Counted from the stretch's first letter, positions 6,504-15,900 are shown. The stretch is 64,000 nucleotides of DNA from Ruminococcus sp. (GCA_017542475.1 JAFXXD010000014.1:49446-113445), one strand, 5' to 3'. Translations and numbers: made by a program. The notes: generated by a model from the letters alone, not told the origin.

Positions 6504-8408
6504 ATGGGCACAAAGAAGTTCAAGGCGGAATCGAAGCGCCTGCTCGAAATGATGATACACTCGATATACACGCACAAGGAGATATTCCTGCGCGAGCTGA
6601 TATCGAACGCGAGCGACGCGATAGACAAGCTTTATTTCAAGTCGCTGACTGACGACAAGGTGGGACTTAGCAAGGACGACTTCGCGATATGGATAGACAC
6701 GGACAAGGAAGCCCGCACGCTGAAAATCACGGATAACGGCATAGGAATGACTGAGGAGGAGCTCGAGAACAACCTCGGCACTATCGCCAACAGCGGCTCA
6801 TTCAAGTTCAAGACGGAGAACAAGCTCGAAGAGGACAACCAGATAATCGGACAGTTCGGCGTTGGCTTCTATTCGGCATTTATGGTAGCCAAGAAGGTGA
6901 CCGTTATATCCAAGGCATACGGCAGCGACAAGGCATACCGCTGGGAGAGCGAGGGCGTAGACGGCTACACTATCACCGAGGACGAGAAGGAGAGCGTGGG
7001 TACGGTAATCATACTCGAAATGCTCGACGACACCGACGACGAGAAGTACGGCGAATTCCTCGACGAGTACCGCATAAAGGGGCTTATCAAGAAGTATTCG
7101 GACTACATCCGCTTCCCCATCAAGATGAAGGTACAGCACAGCCGCCCTGTCGAGCAGTCCGAGGAGGACAAGGCAGCGAACAAGCCTGTCGAGTACGAGG
7201 ACTACATCGAGATAGAGACGCTCAACAGTATGGTACCGCTGTGGAAGAAGAGCAAGTCCGAGCTGAAAGAGGAGGACTACAAGCACTTCTACACGGAGAA
7301 ATTCTACGATTACAACGAGCCGCTGAAATACGCGCACGTAAAGAACGAGGGCGTGCCGAGCTACAACGCGCTGCTCTATATACCGTCGAAAGCCCCGTTC
7401 GACTACTACTCGAAGGAATACGAGAAGGGCTTGCAGCTCTACTCAAACGGCGTGCTGATAATGGACAAGTGCGCTGACCTTCTCCCCGACTATTTCAGCT
7501 TTGTAAAGGGACTTGTAGACAGCGAGGACTTGTCGCTGAACATCTCGCGTGAGATGCTCCAGCACGACCGCCAGTTAAAGGTCATCGCGAAGAGCATCGA
7601 GAAGACGATAAGCTCCGAGCTCAAGAAAATGCTCAAGAACGAGCGCGAGAAGTACGAGGAGTTCTGGAAAGCGTTCGGAATGCAGGTCAAGTACGGCGTT
7701 TACAGCGAATTCGGAATGAACAAGGAGAAGCTTCAGGACCTGCTTCTGTTCACGTCCTCGAAGGACAACAAGCTCGTCACCCTTGACGAGTACGTAACAG
7801 GAATGCGCGAGGAGCAGAAGTACATCTACTACGCAACAGGCGAGAGCGCAGCCCGCATAGAGCAGCTCCCGCAGACCGAGCTCGTGAAGGACAACGGCTT
7901 CGAGATACTCTACCTGACGGACAACATCGACGAGTTCGCGATAAAGGTCATCAACAAGTACAAGGACAAGGAGTTCAAGAACGTCTCCGCAGACGACCTC
8001 GGACTTGAGACCCCCGAGAAGAAGGAGGAGCTCAAGGCGAAGGAGGAGGAGAGCGCTGATATGCTCGGCGAGCTCGCAAAGGCACTCGACGGCAAGGTAA
8101 CGAAGGTAGTCCTCTCGCAGAGGCTGAAATCCCACCCTGTATGCCTTACGAGCGAGGGCGAGATAACGCTTGAAATGGAGAAGGTGCTGAACTCCATGCC
8201 GACCGACCAGCAGGTACACGCCCAGCGCGTGCTTGAGATAAACCCCGAGCACGAGATATACGGCAAGCTGAAAGCAATAGCGGACGCAGGCGACAGTGAC
8301 AAGCTGACGAAGTACGCGAAGCTGCTGTACACACAGGCGCTGATGATAGAGGGAATGCCGATAGACAACCCTGTCGAGTTCTCGAACCTCGTCTGCGAAC
8401 TAATGTAA
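6504..8408 (+). CDS. htpG: Molecular chaperone HtpG (Hsp90)
   Basis: Cytoplasmic ATP-dependent Hsp90 chaperone, 634 residues, the normal bacterial length. The N-terminal GHKL ATPase has [19 protein letters not shown], then DNGIGMT and [13 protein letters not shown]. The middle-domain signature [13 protein letters not shown] carries the catalytic Arg. A dimerisation domain ends the protein. The start at 6504 is chosen because GGAGA at 6491-6495 is 8 bases upstream; the in-frame ATG at 6495 overlaps that site. The leader carries a perfect CIRCE, so HrcA repression is predicted. In Bacillus subtilis htpG is not an HrcA target, so regulation here differs. Confidence 0.97.
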   Translation: MGTKKFKAESKRLLEMMIHSIYTHKEIFLRELISNASDAIDKLYFKSLTDDKVGLSKDDFAIWIDTDKEARTLKITDNGIGMTEEELENNLGTIANSGSFKFKTENKLEEDNQIIGQFGVGFYSAFMVAKKVTVISKAYGSDKAYRWESEGVDGYTITEDEKESVGTVIILEMLDDTDDEKYGEFLDEYRIKGLIKKYSDYIRFPIKMKVQHSRPVEQSEEDKAANKPVEYEDYIEIETLNSMVPLWKKSKSELKEEDYKHFYTEKFYDYNEPLKYAHVKNEGVPSYNALLYIPSKAPFDYYSKEYEKGLQLYSNGVLIMDKCADLLPDYFSFVKGLVDSEDLSLNISREMLQHDRQLKVIAKSIEKTISSELKKMLKNEREKYEEFWKAFGMQVKYGVYSEFGMNKEKLQDLLLFTSSKDNKLVTLDEYVTGMREEQKYIYYATGESAARIEQLPQTELVKDNGFEILYLTDNIDEFAIKVINKYKDKEFKNVSADDLGLETPEKKEELKAKEEESADMLGELAKALDGKVTKVVLSQRLKSHPVCLTSEGEITLEMEKVLNSMPTDQQVHAQRVLEINPEHEIYGKLKAIADAGDSDKLTKYAKLLYTQALMIEGMPIDNPVEFSNLVCELM

Positions 8409-8411
8409 GCG

Positions 8412-8500
8412 GCGGGGAGCCCCCGCGGGCGATTCGCGCGGACACTCGTAAACTCGTTCACCTGTGTAGACCGCGGGTCTTTTCCCGCGAGCCTTACCGA
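8412..8500 (+). repeat. Repeat family R2, copy 3
   Basis: Starts 3 bases after the htpG stop and has the same arms and core as 4220-4308. Confidence 0.85.
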
Positions 8501-8502
8501 CC

Positions 8503-8642
8503 GTAGGGGCGGATATTATCCGCCCGCACCTTTTCGTACATCTTGCGGCTGCATTCTGTAGGGGGCGGCGTCCCGCCGCCCGCCAATTCCGAGACATACA
8601 CACGGCAACCAACTGTAGGGAACGCCGCCCTCGGCGTCCCGC
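8503..8642. repeat. Three R3 palindromes downstream of htpG
   Basis: 8503-8527, 8558-8584 and 8614-8642. Centres vary (GGCGGATATTATCCGCC, GGCGGCGTCCCGCCGCC) but each remains self-complementary. No gene is visible in the 1 kb between htpG and nifJ; it holds these, a small RNA candidate and five more R3 copies. Confidence 0.85.
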
Positions 8643-8776
8643 AAATCCCCGCGACAGCTACTGCTATGCAAGGCGGGGAAAACAGTTGTATTGTGAACAT
8701 TGCCGCAAGGCACGGCTGTAGAATTAGTAAATATGCCAAAAAATCCTATATAAAAATGTTTTTTTGAGGATTTCAC

Positions 8777-8805
8777 TTGACGAAAAGTCATATTTGCGGT
8801 ATAAT
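8777..8805 (+). promoter_or_regulatory. Promoter of candidate small RNA
   Basis: TTGACG at 8777-8782, 17-bp spacer, TATAAT at 8800-8805. Confidence 0.8.
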
Positions 8806-8811
8806 AACAAC

Positions 8812-8930
8812 AGTGATAATAATTATGAATTATTAATCACTCGTTTTGTTGTCTCCTTTCTTTTGTTCTACACATATTTTTCTTTTTATCTCATCTTCAA
8901 AACCCGACGGAAACGTCGGGTTTATTTTTT
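8812..8930 (+). ncRNA. Candidate trans-acting small RNA with anti-Shine-Dalgarno tract
   Basis: About 119 nt between a consensus promoter and a strong terminator (AACCCGACG / CGTCGGGTT, then TTTATTTTTT). The 5' end folds as AGTGAT-AATAATT, loop ATG, AATTATT-ATCACT. The middle ~60 nt is unpaired and pyrimidine-rich, holding GTCTCCTTTC, the complement of GAAAGGAG-type ribosome sites. No open frame longer than a few codons with a ribosome site is seen in it. A hairpin, a C/U-rich single strand and a terminator are the build of many Gram-positive sRNAs that block translation. No known family is recognised. Confidence 0.6.
8901..8930 (+). terminator. Terminator of candidate small RNA
   Basis: 9-bp stem AACCCGACG / CGTCGGGTT with loop GAAA, then a T run. 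Confidence 0.85.
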
Positions 8931-8959
8931 GCCATTGCGACATCCCGCGGCAGCCATTT

Positions 8960-9250
8960 GTAGGGGGGTATCATCCGCCCGCCGATAACGCACACGGTTT
9001 GAATCAACATTGTGTAGGGACGACCACTGGTCGTCCGCTAATGACCTGAACCTCCACCGTTTTCGTGATTGCGGACGCGCAATGCGCGTCCCTACAACGA
9101 TTCCGTGTTTTGAACACCGTCTGCGTCGTCTCTCGCCCTGCCTTTGTGCAAAGCGGCAACCACTTGTAGGGGCGGGCGTCCTCGACCGCCCACCAATTTA
9201 CGTATATACTGCCTATAACGAATCGTAGGGGACGCCGCCCTTGGCGTCCC
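8960..9250. repeat. Five R3 palindromes upstream of nifJ
   Basis: 8960-8983, 9014-9038, 9071-9095 (inverted), 9166-9194 and 9225-9250. Confidence 0.85.
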
Positions 9251-9335
9251 GTTTCCTTCGTTTGTGCAAAGTGGTGAGAGAGTGTGTTATTTTTTGGTCA
9301 ATGTGACTTAAATTTAATTTGGCAGAAAAAAGATG

Positions 9336-9364
9336 TTTACAAGGGAAACGATTTGTGGTATAAT
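9336..9364 (+). promoter_or_regulatory. nifJ promoter
   Basis: TTTACA at 9336-9341, 17-bp spacer, TATAAT at 9359-9364. The leader is about 80 nt. Confidence 0.8.
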
Positions 9365-9453
9365 GTGAGATGAAGTTATATGCGATCTTGCGTGGAAATA
9401 ACCGTGAGAACGCTCATAACCCCTGAAAAAATCTTTTACAGGAGGTCATTCCT

Positions 9454-12400
9454 ATGGCTATCACAAGAAAAAAGAAAACAATGGACGGTAATAACGCCGC
9501 TGCATATGTTTCTTACGCCTTCACGGAAGTTGCTGGTATCTATCCTATCACACCTTCCAGCCCGATGGCAGACTATGTAGATCAGTGGTCTGCACAGGGA
9601 GTCAAGAACATTTTCGGCACGACCGTTAAGGTCGAGGAGATGCAGTCCGAGGCTGGTGCAGCAGGTACTGTTCACGGTTCTCTGAACGCCGGTGCACTGA
9701 CTACAACATATACTGCTTCACAGGGCCTTCTCCTGATGATCCCGAATATGTACAAGATCGCCGGTGAGCTTCTTCCCTGCGTGTTCCATGTATCTGCACG
9801 CTGCGTAGCATCACACGCACTTAACATTTTCGGCGACCACTCCGATGTTTACGCATGTCGTCAGACAGGCTTCGCAATGCTCGCTGAGACCAACCCGCAG
9901 GAGGTAATGGACCTTGCTGCTGTTGCACATCTTGCATCTATCAAGAGCCGCGTACCCTTCATCAACTTCTTCGACGGCTTCCGTACATCTCACGAGATCC
10001 AGAAGATCGAGACATGGGATTACGAAGACCTGAAGGAAATGTGCGATATGGATGCAGTAAAGGCATTCCGTGCACGTGCTCTTAATCCTGAGAATCCTAC
10101 AATGCGCGGTTCTCACGAGAACGGAGATATCTTCTTCCAGCACCGTGAGGCTTGCAACTCCTACTACAATGCAGTTCCCGGCATCGTTGAGGAGTATATG
10201 GGCAAGGTAAATGAGAAGCTCGGCACAGACTACAAGCTCTTCAACTACTACGGCGCACCCGATGCAGACCGTGTTATCGTAGCAATGGGCTCTATCTGCG
10301 ACGTAGCTGAGGAAGTTATCGACTACCTCAACAAGAAGGGCGAGAAGGTAGGTATCGTAAAGGTACGTCTGTTCCGTCCCTTCTCTGCTGAGAAGCTCGT
10401 TGAGGCTATCCCCGCAACTGCAAAGACGATCGCAGTTCTCGACAGAACAAAGGAGCCCGGTTCACTCGGCGAGCCTCTCTACCTCGACGTAGTAGCTGCT
10501 CTCAATGCTACAGGCAGAAACGGCATCAAGGTCATCGGCGGACGCTACGGTCTCGGCTCGAAGGATACTCCTCCCGCATCTGTATTTGCTGTATATGCAG
10601 AGCTCGCAAAGGCTGATCCCAAGCCGCAGTTCACACTCGGAATCGTTGACGATGTAACAAACCTCTCACTCGCTGAGGAGGATGCTCCCAACACAGCAGC
10701 AGAGGGCACAATCGAGTGCAAGTTCTGGGGTCTCGGCGGCGACGGTACAGTCGGCGCAAACAAGGACTCCATCAAGATCATCGGCGACCACACCGACAAG
10801 TACGTTCAGGCTTACTTCCAGTATGACTCCAAGAAGACAGGCGGTATCACTATCTCGCACCTGCGTTTCGGTGATAAGCCCATCAAGAGCCCCTACTACA
10901 TCAACAAGGCTGACTTTGTTGCCTGTCATAACCCGTCCTACATACTCAAGGGCTACAAGATGGTCAACGACGTAAAGCCCGGCGGTGTATTCCTCATCAA
11001 CTGCCAGTGGAAGCCCGAGGAGCTCGACCAGCACCTCACAGCTGATACAAAGCAGTACATCGCAAAGAACAATATCCAGCTCTATCTGGTAAACGCAATA
11101 GACCTCGCACAGGAGATCGGTCTTGGCAAGCGTACCAACACCATTCTCCAGTCTGCATTCTTCTCACTTTCAAAGGTCCTTCCCGAGGCTGAGGCTATCG
11201 GCTATATGAAGGAGAAGGCTCAGAAGTTTATGAAGAAGGGCATCGAGATCGTTCAGATGAACGAGAAGGCTATCGACGCAGGCGCAACAGCTTACGTCAA
11301 GGTAGACGTTCCCGCTGAGTGGGCAAATGCAGTTGATAATTCCGCACCCGCAAAGCTCGAGGGCTCCGAGAAGCTCGTCAAGATGGTTGAGGGTATCATG
11401 AACCCCGTTGGCAAGATGCTCGGCGATACACTTCCCGTTTCCGCATTCAAGGATCACGTTGACGGTACATTCGAGCAGGGCGCTGCTGCATATGAGAAGC
11501 GCGGAGTTGCAGTAATGGTTCCCGAGTGGAATCAGGATACCTGCGCTAAGTGCAACAAGTGTGCATTTGTCTGCCCGCACGCAACTATCCGTCCCTTCGC
11601 TCTCACAGAGGCTGAGGCAGCTGCTGCTCCCGAGAACATCAAGATAGCTCCCAAGCCTATCGTAAAGAGTGACTACAAGTACACACTCGCTGTATCCGCT
11701 ATGGATTGTATGGGCTGCGGCGTATGTATCGGTGTCTGCCCGACCAAGTCCCTCAAGATGGTTCCCAGAGAGTCACAGGAGTCACAGCAGGCAGTATTCG
11801 ATTACTGTGTTGCAAAGGTAACAGAGAAGACAGACGTAGCAACAGACGCTACAGTTATCTCCAGCCAGTACAAGAAGCCTCTGCTTGAATTCTCAGGCTC
11901 GTGCGCAGGCTGTGCCGAGACCTCTTACGCAAGACTTATCACACAGCTCTTCGGTTCGAGAATGTATATTTCCAACGCAACAGGATGTTCTTCTATCTGG
12001 GGCGGTCCTGCTGCAACATCACCCTACACTGTTGACGCAAACGGACACGGTCCTGCATGGGCAAACTCACTGTTCGAGGACAACGCTGAGCACGGTCTCG
12101 GTATGTATCTCGGTCAGAAGGCTATCCGCGAGAGACTCATCGAGGAAGTCAAGGAAGTTGCTGCAAGCGACAAGGCATCTGCTGAGCTGAAGGCAGCAGC
12201 TGAAGAATACCTCGCAACAGTTAACGACGGCGCAAAGAATACAGCTGCAACAGCTGCACTCGTAGCTGAGATAGAGAAGTGCGCAGACAAGTGCGACAAG
12301 TGCGCAGATATCGCAGCAAACAAGAACTACCTCTCCAAGAAGTCCGTATGGATCTTCGGCGGCGACGGCTGGGCTTACGATATCGGCTTCGGCGGTCTCG

Positions 12401-12987
12401 ACCACGTACTCGCTACTGGCGAAGATGTAAACATTATGGTATTCGATACCGAGGTTTACTCCAACACAGGCGGACAGGCTTCCAAGTCCTCCAACATCGG
12501 ACAGGTAGCACAGTTTGCATCAGCAGGTAAGGCTATCGCAAAGAAGCGTCTTGCTGATATCGCAATGAGCTACGGCTACATCTATGTAGCACAGATCGCA
12601 ATGGGTGCTGATATGAACCAGACACTCAAGGCTATCAAGGAAGCAGAGTCCTATCCGGGACCGTCACTCATCATCGGCTACGCACCTTGTGAGATGCACT
12701 CCATCAAGGGCGGTATGACAAATTGTCAGGCTGAGATGGAGAAGGCTGTTAAGTGCGGCTACTGGAACAACTTCCGCTATGATCCTCGTCTTGCAGCTGA
12801 GGGCAAGAACCCGTTCCAGCTCGATTCCAAGGCTCCCACAGAGTCTTATCAGGACTTCATTATGAACGAGGCACGTTACAGCGCACTCACACGTTCGTTC
12901 CCCGAGCGTGCTAAGGAGCTGTTTGAGAAGGCTGAGGAGACGGCAACAAACCGTTATGCTTACCTCACAAAGCTTGCTGAGAAGTAA
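9454..12987 (+). CDS. nifJ: Pyruvate:ferredoxin (flavodoxin) oxidoreductase
   Basis: Oxidises pyruvate plus CoA to acetyl-CoA, CO2 and reduced ferredoxin, the central step of anaerobic sugar fermentation. 1177 residues in one chain, the usual homodimeric form. Domains in order: pyrimidine-binding N-terminal domain (YPITPSSPMAD), transketolase-like C-terminal domain, gamma domain (FWGLGGDGTVGANKDSIKII), two 4Fe-4S ferredoxin motifs (CAKCNKCAFVCP and CMGCGVCIGVCP), and the TPP-binding domain (GGDGWAYDIGFGG, then NTGGQASKSS). An extra Cys cluster, CADKCDKCADI, sits before the TPP site. AGGAGG lies 8 bases before the ATG. Base use is more even (GCT/GTT codons) than its GC-rich neighbours, as expected of a highly expressed gene. 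Monocistronic. Confidence 0.97.
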   Translation: MAITRKKKTMDGNNAAAYVSYAFTEVAGIYPITPSSPMADYVDQWSAQGVKNIFGTTVKVEEMQSEAGAAGTVHGSLNAGALTTTYTASQGLLLMIPNMYKIAGELLPCVFHVSARCVASHALNIFGDHSDVYACRQTGFAMLAETNPQEVMDLAAVAHLASIKSRVPFINFFDGFRTSHEIQKIETWDYEDLKEMCDMDAVKAFRARALNPENPTMRGSHENGDIFFQHREACNSYYNAVPGIVEEYMGKVNEKLGTDYKLFNYYGAPDADRVIVAMGSICDVAEEVIDYLNKKGEKVGIVKVRLFRPFSAEKLVEAIPATAKTIAVLDRTKEPGSLGEPLYLDVVAALNATGRNGIKVIGGRYGLGSKDTPPASVFAVYAELAKADPKPQFTLGIVDDVTNLSLAEEDAPNTAAEGTIECKFWGLGGDGTVGANKDSIKIIGDHTDKYVQAYFQYDSKKTGGITISHLRFGDKPIKSPYYINKADFVACHNPSYILKGYKMVNDVKPGGVFLINCQWKPEELDQHLTADTKQYIAKNNIQLYLVNAIDLAQEIGLGKRTNTILQSAFFSLSKVLPEAEAIGYMKEKAQKFMKKGIEIVQMNEKAIDAGATAYVKVDVPAEWANAVDNSAPAKLEGSEKLVKMVEGIMNPVGKMLGDTLPVSAFKDHVDGTFEQGAAAYEKRGVAVMVPEWNQDTCAKCNKCAFVCPHATIRPFALTEAEAAAAPENIKIAPKPIVKSDYKYTLAVSAMDCMGCGVCIGVCPTKSLKMVPRESQESQQAVFDYCVAKVTEKTDVATDATVISSQYKKPLLEFSGSCAGCAETSYARLITQLFGSRMYISNATGCSSIWGGPAATSPYTVDANGHGPAWANSLFEDNAEHGLGMYLGQKAIRERLIEEVKEVAASDKASAELKAAAEEYLATVNDGAKNTAATAALVAEIEKCADKCDKCADIAANKNYLSKKSVWIFGGDGWAYDIGFGGLDHVLATGEDVNIMVFDTEVYSNTGGQASKSSNIGQVAQFASAGKAIAKKRLADIAMSYGYIYVAQIAMGADMNQTLKAIKEAESYPGPSLIIGYAPCEMHSIKGGMTNCQAEMEKAVKCGYWNNFRYDPRLAAEGKNPFQLDSKAPTESYQDFIMNEARYSALTRSFPERAKELFEKAEETATNRYAYLTKLAEK

Positions 12988-13023
12988 TTCTGATACAAAA
13001 CTGATTGCTCATACGAATAAAAG

Positions 13024-13051
13024 AAGCTCCCCGATTTTCGGGGAGCTTTTT
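13024..13051. terminator. Bidirectional terminator between nifJ and the minus-strand operon
   Basis: AAGCTCCCCGA / TCGGGGAGCTT, loop TTT, with T's on the plus side and TTCTTTTATT on the minus side. Confidence 0.9.
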
Positions 13052-13061
13052 GTATATGCGG

Positions 13062-13493
13062 TCACATCTTTTTCATGTAGTATAGTTTCAGTGCCAGAAA
13101 TACCAGCAGATTGAACATCATCACAGCAGTCAGTGTTATACATATCTTGATATCAAAGAAGCCCGCAGCAACAGCCGCAAAGCCGATACCATAGGTAGAA
13201 ACGGGCAGGAATTTAAAGGCAGTTTCCTTCTCGATAGCCTTGTTTCGCTCGTCAGTCAGAGCTATGTATTTCTCCTTGAGCTTTTTCTCGTCGCGGAGCA
13301 GGACGAGTGCTTCTACCAGCCCTATTATTGAGCAGACTTCAATACTTGTAAGAAGGCCCATTGAAAGTCCCCGTGCAAAATCGCTTGCTCCTTTTGTAAT
13401 GAACCAGAGTACAACGAAAAGAATAGGGGCAAAGCCGCACAGCATCAACAGTATCATCGAGCGGTTTTTGAGTTTTTTTCTGAATACTTCCAT
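13062..13493 (-). CDS. Four-helix membrane protein, paralogue of next gene
   Basis: 143 residues with four predicted membrane helices in two pairs (about 12-34, 41-65, 95-113, 117-138). Between the pairs is a cytoplasmic charged loop LRDEKKLKEKYIALTDERN. The next gene upstream, 13514-13957, has the same plan and a matching loop (LKNEKELRRTYIKQTDER), so the two are paralogues. It is the last gene of a three-gene minus-strand operon led by an XRE repressor. Small membrane proteins with this K/R-rich TDER loop next to XRE regulators are common in Clostridia, but their function is unknown to me. A regulated membrane stress or immunity role is only a guess. Confidence 0.82.
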   Translation of the reverse strand: MEVFRKKLKNRSMILLMLCGFAPILFVVLWFITKGASDFARGLSMGLLTSIEVCSIIGLVEALVLLRDEKKLKEKYIALTDERNKAIEKETAFKFLPVSTYGIGFAAVAAGFFDIKICITLTAVMMFNLLVFLALKLYYMKKM

Positions 13494-13513
13494 ATTTTTC
13501 TCCTTTTTCCAGT

Positions 13514-13957
13514 TTACATCATTTTAGTGTAAATATACGACACTAAACCTCTCAATATTAGTATTGCGACGAGGAGCTGTAAAAGCAACTTGCCTACGGT
13601 ATTATTATCAATCGTGTTAGTATATATAATACCTGCATAAAGAGCCCCTATAATGATATTTAATGTAAGATTTGAAGATTTTGCTTTGATTTGTAGGAGC
13701 CTTTCATCAGTTTGTTTTATATATGTTCTCCTGAGTTCTTTTTCGTTTTTGAGCGTTATAAAGTGCAATCCGAATCCCAGTATTGCCACGAGAAATACTA
13801 TGAAACAGAGGAGTGCGCTGTTACTTTTTGCTTCGTCACTCATACCGAATAACTGACTGCCTAACAGCTTGAAAAACAGCGCTCCCACAACAGAAATGAT
13901 TGCAAGCACTCCAATTGCGGCAGTTTTTATTATCAGCATTTTTTTGAATTTTTCCAT
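13514..13957 (-). CDS. Four-helix membrane protein, paralogue of previous gene
   Basis: 147 residues with four predicted membrane helices (about 9-32, 45-67, 97-113, 122-142) and the shared loop LKNEKELRRTYIKQTDER. An AAGGAGAATTATT ribosome site precedes the ATG. It lies 20 bp upstream of its paralogue and 64 bp downstream of the XRE gene, all read leftwards. It likely arose by tandem duplication; divergence is high outside the loop, so the duplication is old. Function unknown. Confidence 0.82.
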   Translation of the reverse strand: MEKFKKMLIIKTAAIGVLAIISVVGALFFKLLGSQLFGMSDEAKSNSALLCFIVFLVAILGFGLHFITLKNEKELRRTYIKQTDERLLQIKAKSSNLTLNIIIGALYAGIIYTNTIDNNTVGKLLLQLLVAILILRGLVSYIYTKMM

Positions 13958-14021
13958 AATAATTCTCCTTAAAAATAGTACGAGTGATGATATTTGAACT
14001 GAAAACGAACAGTGCCGAGGG

Positions 14022-14273
14022 TCATTTTTCCCTGAAAATAGGGCTGTTCAGAAGCAGCGCAGTTATGTCGATATTCTCGTCGCCCTCAAAAATGAACAGT
14101 TCTTCGATGGAAACGCCAAAAAACTGCGCCGCCTTGTGAGCGAGCGTCAGAGAAGCGTTATATTTGCCGTTTTCGAGTGAGATTATCGTCTGCCGAGTGA
14201 CGCTCAGAGCGTCTGCGAGCTCCTGCTGAGTGACCCTCCGCGACTTCCGCATTTCCTGTATTTTGTTTTTCAA
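14022..14273 (-). CDS. XRE-family transcriptional regulator
   Basis: 83 residues. A single helix-turn-helix of the Cro/C1 type fills residues 4-60 (IQEMRKSRRVTQQELADALSV, then RQTIISLENGKYNASL), followed by FFGVSIEELF and a short acidic tail. This is the size and layout of small YozG-like repressors. First gene of the operon with the two paralogous membrane proteins. Its promoter overlaps three evenly spaced copies of ATGTAAAG (minus strand), so autoregulation is likely. Confidence 0.92.
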   Translation of the reverse strand: MKNKIQEMRKSRRVTQQELADALSVTRQTIISLENGKYNASLTLAHKAAQFFGVSIEELFIFEGDENIDITALLLNSPIFREK

Positions 14274-14302
14274 AGTATCAGCCTCCTTTGAAGTAAAGCT
14301 TA

Positions 14303-14354
14303 CTTTACATAAAGTATAGCACGCTTTACATTTTTTGTCAAGTACACTTTACAT
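14303..14354 (-). promoter_or_regulatory. Promoter and probable operator of the XRE operon
   Basis: Minus-strand TTGACA (14336-14341), 17-bp spacer, TATACT (14313-14318). Three direct copies of ATGTAAAG (plus-strand CTTTACAT at 14303, 14324 and 14347), spaced 21 and 23 bp (about two helical turns), overlap and flank both boxes. Confidence 0.8.
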
Positions 14355-14372
14355 ATTTTTATATTTTAACAA

Positions 14373-14402
14373 AACAAGCTCCCCGACATCGGAGAGCCTG
14401 TT
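14373..14402 (-). terminator. Terminator of the 15847-14439 operon
   Basis: 14-bp imperfect stem (AACAGGCTCTCCGA / TCGGGGAGCTTGTT on the minus strand), followed by TTGTTAAAAT. Confidence 0.75.
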
Positions 14403-14438
14403 TTTCAGGAAAGCGAAGAGTGATTTAGTTAAGACTTT

Positions 14439-15074
14439 TTATTTCACTTTTGCAAAGAGATATCTGACAGACCATAACATACAAGCTGCAATAAAACAAA
14501 GACATATAACCGTGAAAGCTCCGAGGAGCAGTCCGAAGAATGCGGTATCGAACCAGATATCTGCTTTTTGATAGAGCGCTTCGATCTTAGTGGGAGCGTG
14601 TACAGACGGGGAATTGTAGTATTGTTCAAATGATCTATACGAGATGAAACCGCTGATTGCAGCTCCGATACCCGCAAACGGAACAAATATGTTCATTATC
14701 ATCAAGGTACGAGAATTCTTTTCCTGATAATTATTTATTTCTTTCTGATAACCGCCTTTTTTTCTGCTTGTTTTTTTTGAAACGAAAACTATAAATAATA
14801 TTTGGAAAACCAAGCAGTTCAAAAGGACAAATGTTAAGATCATGCCAAATACCACGCAGCACTCCAAGTGATTCATACCGTTATAACCCTTATCGGCACT
14901 GCCAAATAAGAATTCTGCAATGCGGTCCAAAGCGGGGTCAAGAATATAGGTCCTGTAACCATGAGCGGTTACATGCGGCGGTTCGAATAATATAGCTAAC
15001 AGATAGAATGCGGGAATAAAAGAAATGTCAAAGAGCAGGGATAATAACATTTTTTTCACTTTGTTCCATGTCAT
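14439..15074 (-). CDS. Membrane protein of unknown function
   Basis: 211 residues with about four hydrophobic segments: one near the N-terminus (LLFDISFIPAFYLLAILF), one near 80-105, and two in the C-terminal third (IFVPFAGIGAAISGFISY; FFGLLLGAFTVICLCFIAACM). The C-terminal ~95 residues resemble the whole of the neighbouring gene 15153-15446: both have GA..SGF.SY, a Tyr-Tyr extracellular segment, and a W(F/I) motif before the last helix. The start at 15074 is chosen because AAAGGA is 10 bases upstream; an in-frame ATG at 15083 sits on that site. Last gene of a three-gene membrane-protein operon. Confidence 0.75.
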   Translation of the reverse strand: MTWNKVKKMLLSLLFDISFIPAFYLLAILFEPPHVTAHGYRTYILDPALDRIAEFLFGSADKGYNGMNHLECCVVFGMILTFVLLNCLVFQILFIVFVSKKTSRKKGGYQKEINNYQEKNSRTLMIMNIFVPFAGIGAAISGFISYRSFEQYYNSPSVHAPTKIEALYQKADIWFDTAFFGLLLGAFTVICLCFIAACMLWSVRYLFAKVK

Positions 15075-15152
15075 AAAAAACATATCCTTTCAGTGTAACA
15101 CAGCTCCTCGCAGAAGTTTTATGAAGAAAACGAAGAGCATTTTCTGAAGTCT

Positions 15153-15446
15153 TTATTTTTCTCTTGTTATGCGATAGCCGATGTACCATAACATGTAGAT
15201 GAAGATATAGCCAAGGAATGCAGCGGCGAAAATCCCGAAGACAGAGCCTGTAAGCCAGTTTTCGATCCAGCTTTCTATATCATGCGAGATTTCTTCTATT
15301 CTGGTGTGGTAGTGTTTGGTCAGGGCATTGTAGTAGTTGTTGAGCAGACAATATGAGCAGAATCCGCTGAAAACAGCGCCTATAAACGATACTGCAAGCA
15401 TTGCGTTTGCCCAGTCTGAAGGGCGGGGAATACGTATCTTTTTCAT
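15153..15446 (-). CDS. Small two-helix membrane protein
   Basis: 97 residues with two predicted membrane helices (ANAMLAVSFIGAVFSGFCSY and LTGSVFGIFAAAFLGYIFIY) joined by a loop with YYNALTKHYH. It resembles the C-terminal half of the downstream gene. The ATG at 15446 follows GAAAGGAAGTG. The frame is open further upstream, but that stretch is read from the preceding gene in another frame. Function unknown. Confidence 0.78.
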   Translation of the reverse strand: MKKIRIPRPSDWANAMLAVSFIGAVFSGFCSYCLLNNYYNALTKHYHTRIEEISHDIESWIENWLTGSVFGIFAAAFLGYIFIYMLWYIGYRITREK

Positions 15447-15460
15447 AGTAACACTTCCTT

Positions 15461-15847
15461 TCAGAGCACCCTTATTATGCCGAAGAGGAACATCATATCC
15501 ATAAGTGCGGCTGCTGCTGTGAAGAGGTCCTGTGCGGGCTGTGACATATCGAAGCTGCGCGTTTTTATGCAGGCTATGCCGCGGGCGATGATGTGGAGGC
15601 TCGTGATCACCCATATTATCGCCGCTATCCACATTATCGGGGTGTAGATCACGCATATCTCGAATGCGTTGATGACCTCGGATATGCCGTCGAAGCCGTA
15701 GCGGAGCTCGCCGCTGCCGAGACTGGAGATGAAGTCGTAGTTATAGCCGAAAATTGCGGCGTATACGCACCAGAGTATCAGCACCGCAACGGGCAGAAGT
15801 ACGAGCGCGCAGGCTATCTTCATCTGCTGTGGTATCCTTCTGTTCAT
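15461..15847 (-). CDS. Small membrane protein
   Basis: 128 residues with three predicted membrane helices (10-33, about 64-88, and a weaker C-terminal one ALMDMMFLFGIIRVL). First gene of the operon 15847-14439. AAGGGAGATGATGAT precedes the ATG. No family recognised. Confidence 0.75.
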   Translation of the reverse strand: MNRRIPQQMKIACALVLLPVAVLILWCVYAAIFGYNYDFISSLGSGELRYGFDGISEVINAFEICVIYTPIMWIAAIIWVITSLHIIARGIACIKTRSFDMSQPAQDLFTAAAALMDMMFLFGIIRVL

Positions 15848-15871
15848 ATCATCATCTCCCTTGCTGACTAT

Positions 15872-15900
15872 ATCATACCACGTGCGCGGCGAATTTGTAA
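15872..15900 (-). promoter_or_regulatory. Promoter of the 15847-14439 operon
   Basis: Minus-strand TTACAA, 17-bp spacer, TATGAT. Confidence 0.65.

Noticed and set aside
8764-9228. Small plus-strand frames between htpG and nifJ
   Set aside because: They run through the small-RNA candidate, its terminator and R3 palindromes without start signals.
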